Assembly: GCF_954871325.1 (NCBI RefSeq) | Contig: NC_088776.1 | Coordinates: 58,986,954 to 59,050,953 of the forward strand | Source: Gordionus sp. m RMFG-2023 | Taxonomy: Eukaryota; Nematomorpha; Gordioida; Chordodea; Parachordodidae | Length of the DNA: 64,000 nt | Reading direction: 5' to 3' | Part shown: one piece after another, positions 55,801 through 64,000 of the stretch | Layout of the letters: each line of letters begins with the position of its first letter | Numbering within the stretch: position 1 is the first letter of the stretch | Notes under the pieces: generated by a model | What the model was told of the DNA's origin: nothing | Databases searched by the model: none | Seen by the model: only the letters and a program-made list of their open reading frames with translations | Made by a program: the position numbers and the translations under genes

Positions 55801-56270
55801 AGGTAAATAAATTAACATCGCGTATAATAATTGATCAAAAAATAATTATTATAAAGGGCCGAAAATAAGATAAATATACGCGAAATTAAAATTTTATCAT
55901 TCCCAAAAATTTGAGGTATTTTATTTTCCCCAGTAATTAATTGTTAAGTGTCAAACATCCGTTTATCGCGGTCCATAATTTTCCCATCTATCTTATACGT
56001 CTAATGTGAATCTACAATCTGGTGTCATTTGCCTCATAATGTCTTAACATACCATTTGGGCATCCATTATCCTATAATTGAGCATCAAAATCTGATCTGA
56101 TTATCAATTATCCGATTTATTTATTCTTTAAATTTTTCACCAGAAAACTTTGGTTCCATTTAGCCCCGGTTTAAAACTAACAGTTATTCATTCATGCGCT
56201 TTCTAGTTGGTTCTTTGGGCCTTCCTTATGACAAAAATAATGAATCGTTGACCGCAAAATCAGGAGAATA
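52835..56270. other. Intergenic stretch with small unexplained frames
   Basis: No supported gene. At 53203 a 16-codon frame MSTKRKKKNSNSHNVL follows an AT-rich leader. At 53519 ATG opens MSSSPHVCGRQAARTCKRNN and, after one TAG, continues in frame with RKRSRPKKSLYPRTTF: small, basic and less AT-rich than its surroundings. A reversed R550 fragment lies at 54195-54325. A patch at 54745-54790 (GAGCGAACTGG, CCCACGGTTTGG) resembles 16290-16345. Near 55020-55060 the phrase ATAGTCCAGAGGATAGTG resembles a tRNA D-arm or A box but has no partner T-arm. Confidence 0.35.
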
Positions 56271-56274
56271 AGGT

Positions 56275-58576
56275 TTAGTTAGAAGGATCATATCCCACGT
56301 CAGAGTAGTTAAACATCTCAAAATCCTGATCATAAACACGTCTAAGTTTTTTGTACAATTCGGGATCTAATGCTCTAAATATGGATTTGGTATCGCCGAT
56401 CTTGCGAAACGAATGATTGGGTCTAAGATCGCCCGGAAACGCCATGAATTTACTGAATCCGAGCAAATCAAAAAGGACCTGCCCGTCTAAACTCATGTCC
56501 TCAAGCTTGCCCACAAAATCGTAAGGTATATGGCAGGGTTGGCATACGTTGTAGGAAGGTTGCCAGTGGACGTTCATCGATTTACCCGGAAAATATTTGT
56601 CGTGTTCTACTATGTAAGATAAAAACTGAGAGAACGTTAAAGGACCATCATCTTCCTCATTCTCCTTCGCGCCTTTTTTTTCTTGCGTCTTTTCTCTCTC
56701 GACAAATTCGCCGCCTTCGTTCTTTATATTACTCGACCACAGTGGCCTAACCCAAGAGTCCTCGTATGATACATCCGAAAGAACCCTAAATTTACCGTAA
56801 TTATTATTCGGTTTTAAATTTTCTACACTCGAATTAATCTTCCCACTTTTTTCACCATTCGATCTCGAACGTTTCATCGTCATCATGTTCTTGATTTCTT
56901 CGTGTATCTCGTTAACAACGTGGTTGTTGGAACCTAAAATTTTATCGATGTAAGCCGAGTGAAGTCTTTCAAATGGATGACGGGTGAATAAAAACTTGGG
57001 ATATTTATCGATAATGTCCATCGCATTCTTTTGCTTATAGTAATCTAGAATTTATTTGCAATCTATTTAGAAAATTTGTTTATTTTATCACCCCAAGAAC
57101 AACATCAGACGCTTAAGGGGTAGGGAGAGGGGGGGGGGAGAATTCTTGTTCTCTTAAACATCAATTTAAGCTAATAAAAATTTCCCACCGTACATCATAA
57201 ACCCACCTACCAATTAAGGAAAGAATTTGAAAGAAAAATTAGTCAAAAGTTAATCGCGTTTTTAAAATAACGACTATATTTTCAAAAAAACAAGTGAAAA
57301 CCTAAATTACTTTTTGTAAAAATCTAATATAGACAAAGGTCTACAATAAATGGGCCTAAAGAGATCCAATTAAATATTGGGAACAAATTTAAATAATTGT
57401 TCCCCCCCCCTCATTCAGGATCCTGGATAGGCCTATGAACATTATAATTTAAAAAATAATCATTTATGTCAATTTTATATATAAAAAAACAACTTACTGA
57501 GGCTCTTAGAATCTTTTGTGAAATGTATAGGAAGTATCTTTACAGATGACATGTTATAAATCCCTTCATTAATTCCCATCAGAATCTTACTCCAGAAAGT
57601 ACTTCCACATTTCGGTATCTTGCACCAAATGACCTTAAGCTTTTCATGCACGATAATTAGACGCATATTTATATCGTCATAAACATTTTTGGGAGATGTA
57701 ATATTTATTTCATGTTTAGACGCGCAAATGCTACGAATTTTTTGGTTTTTGCTTTTATACCTCTGTGGTAGACCACATTTATCAAATTTTCCTTCCCGCG
57801 TTCTTATCATTACATTATTTCCGCTTACCAAATTAGCTGTAAGGTTGCAATTTATGCCTTCATTTAAGAACGAATCATTGAAATGCACGGTTCTCTCTAA
57901 TTGTACTTGCTGTTGGCTATTAATATTGTTATGATTGTTTGTAAATTCGAGAGATTTTAAATCACCGCCTATTTTAAGATGAAGTATTTTAAGAGAATTC
58001 CATATTGAGTGATTTTGAATTAGAATTTTTTCTAAGATGTTTTGGGGGCTAATTTTTTTTTCAAAAAAAAAGCATTTAATTGAAACACGAAATTTGTATT
58101 TTATTAATTTTTTTTTTTAAATTAAAATAATATTATATTTTTTTTTACTAGTTTAATTTGGAATTCAATGCTTCATTGTAGTATTCTCCCAGTAATGAAT
58201 CAAAGTTTTTTCGTTTATATTTGTTAATTTCAGAAACATTTTTACCGAGAAATTCGTTTTCTTCAATATTATTTGATTCCAAATCTTTCCTACTAGGCGA
58301 TGGTATGTTTAGAATTGCATCTTGCGTTTGATCTCGAGCCAAGTGTCTCCTAGCTAACCCTATAGGATCGGCGGTTCCCTCTAAATGGGGTATGGTATTC
58401 TCTTCCGGATCCTGAGTATCAGTTGTTATGGAATAAGAGAAAAAAATGGAGGACTGAATATTTTTTCTATCCGGAATATATATCGTATTATGCCAAACAA
58501 TAAAAATCAAGAATAGCCATACTATAAATATCCAGGAGAAAATTTTCAGAATTTTTTTAGTAGATCCTTTTAGCAT
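56275..58576 (-). CDS. Carbohydrate sulfotransferase, HNK-1 ST family, copy B (three exons)
   Basis: Paralogue of copy A with the same role predicted: PAPS-dependent sulfation of a glycan in the Golgi. Exons are 58576-58149, 58048-57498 and 57044-56275; introns of 100 and 453 bp interrupt at the same points and phases (2 and 1) as in A, and the second donor is a good GTAAGT. The product is 582 residues: signal anchor at about 10-29 (FSWIFIVWLFLIFIVWHN), phosphosulfate loop IPKCGSTFWS at 287-296, RHPFERLHSAY at 348-358, and the VCQPCHIPYDFVGKLE block at about 494-509. It ends at GYDPSN. Against A, a 4-base CTAA insertion after the DPS codons brings an immediate stop, and homology ends soon after, so the acidic tail of A is absent. 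The catalytic core is intact and the copy looks functional. Confidence 0.9.
57045..57497 (-). other. Intron 2 of sulfotransferase B
   Basis: 453 bp against 162 bp in copy A. Contains a G run near 57129 and a C run near 57404, neither found in A. No other feature. Confidence 0.7.
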
Positions 58577-58990
58577 TATATAGTAAAATATTACGACTTT
58601 TATCTATTTATTTTTAAAAAAAAATGTAATTACTAGATCTACGTTAGATATTTGATTCAAAATAGTATCATTCTTTTCTTTCAATCTCTTCAAGTAAGAT
58701 ATAACAGTTTCATATTGCTTTAACAGAAATATTAGTGATCAGACACAATTAATATTTATGATTATATAGTTAATTTAAATGTTTAAATAAGAAATATATA
58801 TATAAATTCAAAAAAATATATATCAAAAATTTGAATTTCGTTTTCTTCAATTTTAAAAAGTCATTATCTATGTTTTGAAAATATATTATACCGTGATTTA
58901 TAGGTTCAAAAGCTTTTTACCTAATTAAATTATTCATCTTCAAAATAACATAAAAACCTTTAAGACAAATTTGCTTGTTGTAATCGAGAA
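58577..58990 (-). promoter_or_regulatory. 5' flank of sulfotransferase B, shared with copy A
   Basis: Aligns with 12888-13450 through AGTCATTATCT, GTGATTTATAGGTTCAAAAG and ATTATTCATCTTCAAAA. Conservation of non-coding flank marks this as part of the duplicated segment and probably as promoter sequence. Confidence 0.5.
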
Positions 58991-59405
58991 TTATTTTTTT
59001 GTACTTTTGTTTTAAATTCCCTTTAATAAAATGTTTAAAATATTTATTTTATAATAATTAATCTTTTTTTAAAAAAATAAAGTAATAAAAATATCAAAGG
59101 TAACATTAGTATTAAAATATAACCTGATTTTCTTTTGCATATTTTGGTATTTTCAGATTCATTTTAAAGAAAAGAAAGTCGTAAAATCAAAAAAAAAATT
59201 CTTTCTCTCTCGTTCCTTTATCTCTTTTCTTTCCCCCTTTATATATTTTTAATGTAAATTTAAAAAACATATTTATTTTTTTATCAATTTTTAGTAATTT
59301 TTCGATTTATAATTAAATAAATCAATAATTATATCTAAATACCACAAATAATTTTAAATAATTTTCAATCTCGCATTATTTTTCGAGGTATTCATTAACT
59401 CGGCT
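58991..59405. other. AT-rich spacer, no gene seen
   Basis: Nothing recognised apart from a pyrimidine-rich run near 59205-59240 (TTCTTTCTCTCTCGTTCC). Confidence 0.4.
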
Positions 59406-59409
59406 TCAT

Positions 59410-59730
59410 ATCAGAGATCTGCAAAAGTATGCCTGGGCCATACCCGCCCCGAGCCCGGCCCGGCCCGAATAGGCTTCCTGCCGGGGCTATTTTTAAAAAA
59501 AAATCGGGTTCCGGCTGGGTCGGATCTAAATTTATCAATTTTATGTTTAATTTTTTTTACGTAAAATAAAAATATTTGATTTTTATATTATAGAAACTAG
59601 AACGCCATATGTCATATATCTTTTATTTTGAGTAATTAAAATATTTTAAAAGAATTAATTTCTTTCATTTAAATAAATTCATGCCGGGCAGGTAGAATTT
59701 TTTTGAAAAAATTTCAGGCCAGTCTTGAAA
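59410..59730. repeat. GGCC-core dispersed repeat, copy at 59 kb
   Basis: Contains GCCTGGGCCATACCCG, GAGCCCGGCCCGGCCCGAAT and GGGTTCCGGCTGGGTCGG with T/A runs between, and ends with ATGCCGGGCAGGTAGAAT. Same type as the 4-, 11- and 14-kb copies, here upstream of the LINE. Confidence 0.6.
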
Positions 59731-59829
59731 CGATGCAGATCACTACTTCATATATCTTGATTCATTGACTTAATTTAATTAAGCCTATCCGGGCTTTATT
59801 TTCACCGACCCATAAGATGACATTATTTC

Positions 59830-62800
59830 CCATTTAAACCGCGTCGTAATTGATAAATATGGAGTTAGCCATTCGCGCTACTCGAGTTATTTGCCCATTA
59901 GCTTTATGGACATCCCCTTTGAACCTAAAATGTGCCATTTCCTGCCTGGAACTTATACATTTAACAAATGATGGTGAATTTTATGTTCACGGACCAATCA
60001 TTAAAAGATGTCCTCATTCTAGATTTCACCTCTCTCCCAAAACGCTTCCCAGCCCTTTCATAAAACTCCCTTTAAATCACATTTTCTAATACATCTTTCT
60101 CAGACCTATTTCTCAATAGAAAACTTAACATCATATAAAAAATTTCCAAAGGAGCTGGGTTACGCTAAGTCTCTCTGATTGAATCTCCTCTCTATTGAAA
60201 AATTTAAGTAAGACGGAATGGCATAAATTCCTATTCTTTGGTTATAATACCTTCAGATTACCTGATAAATCCTCAAGAATTTCTTTACCTCAACAAATTA
60301 AAGATGTCTCCTGCAACGTTTCTGGCCATCTATAAGAGTATAAGGGCCCCACTATTTTTTATAACAAAAAAAAGCTTCTCCTATTGAGCTTAAAGCCAAA
60401 CGTATATAAAAGAAAATCAACTGTTTAAATATTAAAGGTGCTCTCAAATTGGCCTCTTCTTATGATTCAATAGCTGACAATTCAGATGAGATATACATAA
60501 AACTCCATTCAAACTTTTTTCAAAAAACACTTCTTGCACTTCAACACTAATCACTCAAATATTCTTATTGCGCTTCCGATTTCACTTCAGAAGAAGTATA
60601 GAAGGCAATCCTATCTTTCCACCGAGACTCTGCTCACGGCCTAGATGGAGTCAGACCCATATTCCTCCAGAACACAACTTCTCCATTGATCAGCTCACAA
60701 ACTTCCATCCTTCTTAAAATCACAAACCTGTGCAACCGAATCTTATGTGGTGATGCACCCAGCTTTGTCTTCCCCATTCATTTTGGAGTCAGACTTATAA
60801 CGTTACAGAAGCTTAACAAAGATATTAAAATATTAGACCAATAGCCATTGGTTCAACTTTTCAAAGCCTTGTCGTTAAAATGATTACATCCAGAATAAAA
60901 CATGAGGCCTCTCACCTTCTCTACCTATTTTAAATAGGGGTAGGATTCATTAGCGCATGTGAGGCCACTTTACATCTTACTCGTCTTTATTAGGAGAGCA
61001 ATCCCACAAATGAGACACTTATCAAAATTGATTTTGCTAATGCGTACAACGCCCTCTCCCTAATGAAGAATCGAATATTGGTGGTCTGTATTGCGAGGAA
61101 TTGCTTTGTGGAATGGATATTAGATTTAAATATAAGAATTTAATTTAATCAAGTGAAAAAAGTTTCTTTATTTGATAAAATAATATGAAAAAAATCCATC
61201 ATAAGTAAAAATAAAACTGATTTCTTTGATTAAATAACAAATTTGTATGATGTAAAACTAACTGATTCAAATGTAATTTCCTCATGAGTCTTATATATAA
61301 AAAAAATATAAATGTAAATGTAAAACAATTACGGTTATAAAACATAGCTGCAAACTCGTATTAACAATTTAAAAGTAATATAAATTGATTCTTTAAATAC
61401 AAGTATGATAAAAAGAAAAGTTAATATAGTACATAATTTGTTACTAATATGTAACACTCTAACTCATTTTTGCATTGAGCAAGCACATCATTCCCATGCT
61501 GCACCAAATCTATCTATTCTTGTTACCAATTTTCATCAATTTTGCATATAACTCCAAAAAACACTCTCAGCCAAGGGCAGCCAAAAAGGTGATCCACTAG
61601 GATCCCTTTTATTTTGTCTTGCAATTAATATAATTCAAACCATTAATTCAGAATGCTCACTTTCATTCCACATTTGAGATATAGACGACGGAATCATTAG
61701 TGAACCTTAAGAAACCAATAAGGCGGTACACACTATCAAGGAAATGAGATGCGCTGTTGGTCTCATTCTCAACCCCACAAAATCCGAATTTGTGTAAGTA
61801 AACTCCCTCGATCAAGATCCCATTTTAAAATTCCAAGGAGGAGCTAACATACTAGGTTCCCCAGTAGGCGATTCAAGGCAATCACTGCCTTCCTCCACTC
61901 TACTCCTGATATTCTTCTTAAGCTTGGTGACCTCATTGACTTGATACCCTCGCATAAATTTCCTCCTTAAAAACTTCTTTCAGGGCATACTTTATTCTCA
62001 ACACTCAACGCCTATTTTTAAATATCCTATCCCTCTTAGTATTTATGAAAAAGAAATATAAGATCTAACCGAAAATATTTTGAATCTAAAATTCAATGAG
62101 ACAGCATGGGCTCAAGCTTTATTACCAATCATAAGAGGTGGCTTAGGAATAAGATCTCCCACTACTTGCTCTCACTGCCTTTATATCAAGCTGTCTACAT
62201 TCGAAACCCACAATTAGATCTCTCACCTCACAAAATAATTTTTCCTTAGATAACGCTATCCTGCTATAAAGAACATGCGTTGATGATGTCCCATCGCCCG
62301 ATTCCAATAGACAGAAGGATTAGGATAGGCCAGTTTTAGCATGCTGAGTTTTACCTATTATCTAGCATGCTCCAAAAAGACCGTTCTCTGTTCACATCTC
62401 ACTTAATGGATCCGAGCATAAATATTTGGAAGCCACTCCTTCCAAAAATTTTTAATTCCAACTAACCAAAAATGAGCTAATCCACTCAATAGCAATTTGC
62501 CTAAATTGTACAATAAACTTTCCTCACTACTTCTGCTCTAGCTTTAATATTCCTATAGACTGCATAGGAAGACAGCAGATCGTGGGACGAATCCTCAGGC
62601 TCACCTAATGCAATTCCTTGATCCAGCTAGAATTGAAATTCGCTCAAATACTCGCTATACTTGAACCACCCACCTTTTGAAGGAATGCGACTTAACGGAA
62701 TCACCCTTATCTCATGGAACGGGGCCAATTTCGGGTTTGTATCTATTCTCTTGTATAGATCCATTAGCTTTATTCAACCAAACTCCAAACCTACTTGAGC

Positions 62801-63125
62801 AAAAAGAACAACATAGAATTTCCATATATTCGTCAGAAGAGCAAATCTTTATCCCAATAATATCCACTACCTTAACCTCCTTTAGTAAGCTTGCATTTTC
62901 GAGAATACTCGCGATTCGCGAGAAAGCCTTTTCCTCGAAAGAGACTGGCTATAGCTATCCTTAAAGCGAATTATTAAAGTTTCGATGGCAGTCTTCTCTC
63001 CGGAGACCTTCGTTAGATTAACTTTTTCTTCCTTATTCTTATCATTTTACACTATATTTCACCTTTATATTATTTAATTTTTAAATTTTTTTTTTGGTAT
63101 ATAAATTTTGTGTTGACTCATATTC
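59830..63125 (+). mobile_element. LINE (non-LTR retrotransposon), degraded
   Basis: Pieces in order: a possible N-terminal region (59850-60090), HGLDGVRPIFLQ (60640), CNRILCGDAPSFVFPIHFG (60735-60790), GVGFISACEATLHL (60950), reverse transcriptase motif A KIDFANAYNAL (61024-61056), QKGDPLGSLLFCL (61580-61620), catalytic DIDDGI (61678-61695, where YxDD is usual), LNPTKSEF (61775), LPIIRGGLGIRS (62120-62155), and a C-terminal block DPLALFNQ with QIFIPIISTTLTSFSK (62760-62895). About 370 bp of foreign AT-rich sequence (61100-61480) interrupts the polymerase, and there are many stops. The architecture matches a LINE family common in invertebrates; I do not assign its clade. The tail 63005-63125 is shared with 48115-48240. 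Confidence 0.75.
61100..61480. mobile_element. AT-rich insertion inside the LINE
   Basis: Between the NAYNAL motif and the QKGDPLG motif the coding-like sequence stops at about 61100 (CGAGGAATTGCTTTGTGGAA) and resumes at about 61485 (CATGCTGCACCAAATC). The material between is much more AT-rich, has no frame, and is longer than this stretch of LINE reverse transcriptases. No terminal repeats were proven, so the inserted element is not classified. Confidence 0.6.
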
Positions 63126-64000
63126 AATAGTATATATTATATAACCGTTTATAAGTGAAATGAATTATACAAGGTATAGAAAAATTCTCTTAATAGCTAG
63201 TTTTAGAAAATAATTAAATATATAATTATAGTTTTAAACCCAAATTATATTGTTTTTTTTAAAAAAAAAAAAGTGTAAGAGCTGTTCACACTTTAAAAGA
63301 TTACCCATACATTTTAACGAATTAGATGTAGCCAGGACATGTCTTGAGCTACCCCGTATGGATTTTAAAGGACTTTTTAGGCCCGAATCACAGAATCATT
63401 TTGTTGTAAATGTCTGGTCTAACTCGTCAGATATATTTGTAGAGGTTTTCCGGTCTGGTCTCGAAAAATTATTTTACCCAAATTACACGGCCCAGTGGAA
63501 ATTTTATTTTTGTAGGGGTTGCAGGACATTCTTTGGTCCTAACCGGATAGCTCCTATCTCTAATAACGACGACGCGATACAATACAACATTAATTTTACA
63601 TGAAGTGGAAAATACAAATAATATTAGAGAGGTTCCCTTAGTAATTAATGTATAGTTTAAGGGGAAAATTATTTTTATTATTTGTAGGTTAGAGAAATAA
63701 ACATTAAAATTTACGATTACATAGAATGTATAACCATGCGTAGATCGCCACTATGCCGGACTAGAGTAAAAGGGATTCTGTTCTGGCTCCTTTTTACTGG
63801 CCAGCATTTCACATTTTTTTTAAAAAATTCATAATAATGATAAATTTATGATATTTTCGTTCACAATAACAATTATTTTTTTGCGAGTAGGGCCGAAATT
63901 TTTTTTAACCGTCTTGATGGGGTCGGTTTGGCTATATTCTAAAAAAACATAATTTTTATTAATTTTTGAAGAAAATATATCTGTTTTATTTTTTAAAAAT
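63126..64000. repeat. Spacer with probable GGCC-type repeat
   Basis: A 117-codon frame (63250-63603) runs through TTTTAGGCCCGAATCACAG, TCCGGTCTGGTCTCG and ACGGCCCAGTGG separated by T/A runs, the same layout as the GGCC-core repeats. I therefore read it as repeat rather than gene. The rest to the window end is AT-rich with nothing recognised. Confidence 0.4.

Noticed and set aside
63250-63603. 117-codon frame as a Cys-rich protein gene
   Set aside because: The DNA follows the GGCC-core plus T/A-run layout of the dispersed repeat, which explains the open frame better.

Overview
This is a very AT-rich stretch of an animal nuclear genome. The evidence for an animal is a pair of intron-bearing carbohydrate sulfotransferase genes of the HNK-1 sulfotransferase family, part of a PAICS-type purine gene with animal-like exon joints, and a crowd of eukaryotic transposons (Ty3/gypsy, LINE, piggyBac, hAT, PIF/Harbinger, MITEs and a Mutator-like foldback element). 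Nothing points to a bacterium or virus. I cannot name the species; an AT-rich invertebrate fits best.

Layout. 0-8 kb: AT-rich spacer with MITE copies, two exons of a SAICAR-synthetase (PAICS) gene on the minus strand (4275-4942), and unidentified coding-like stretches on the minus strand (7063-7640). 9.2-12.9 kb: sulfotransferase copy A, minus strand, three exons. 13-31.5 kb: a transposon graveyard. It holds a gypsy integrase scrap beside a 26-base G run, a piggyBac copy with candidate ends, a small zinc-finger gene split by a Tourist-like MITE, a PIF/Harbinger remnant, a roughly 590-bp tandem duplication of a GGCC-rich repeat, a LINE endonuclease scrap and two hAT remnants. 31.9-36.7 kb: a very young Ty3/gypsy element with near-identical LTRs and a clean 5-bp target duplication. 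38.5-43.3 kb: an old LINE copy interrupted by a second, broken gypsy element. 45.5-48.1 kb: a 2.56-kb foldback element whose inverted arms contain tandem 59-bp arrays and which is flanked by a 9-bp target duplication. 50.6-52 kb: a gypsy gag/protease fossil. 56.3-58.6 kb: sulfotransferase copy B, same strand and same intron positions as copy A. 59.8-63.1 kb: a degraded LINE.

The only clear host genes are the two sulfotransferases and the PAICS fragment. The sulfotransferases look like a tandem duplication, including several hundred bases of 5' flank, later pushed about 45 kb apart by transposons. Their protein cores are both well kept, but the C-terminal ends and first introns have diverged strongly. 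I found no tRNA, rRNA or CRISPR. The least expected structures are the foldback element, the MITE that splits a zinc-finger exon, and the dispersed GGCC-core repeat.
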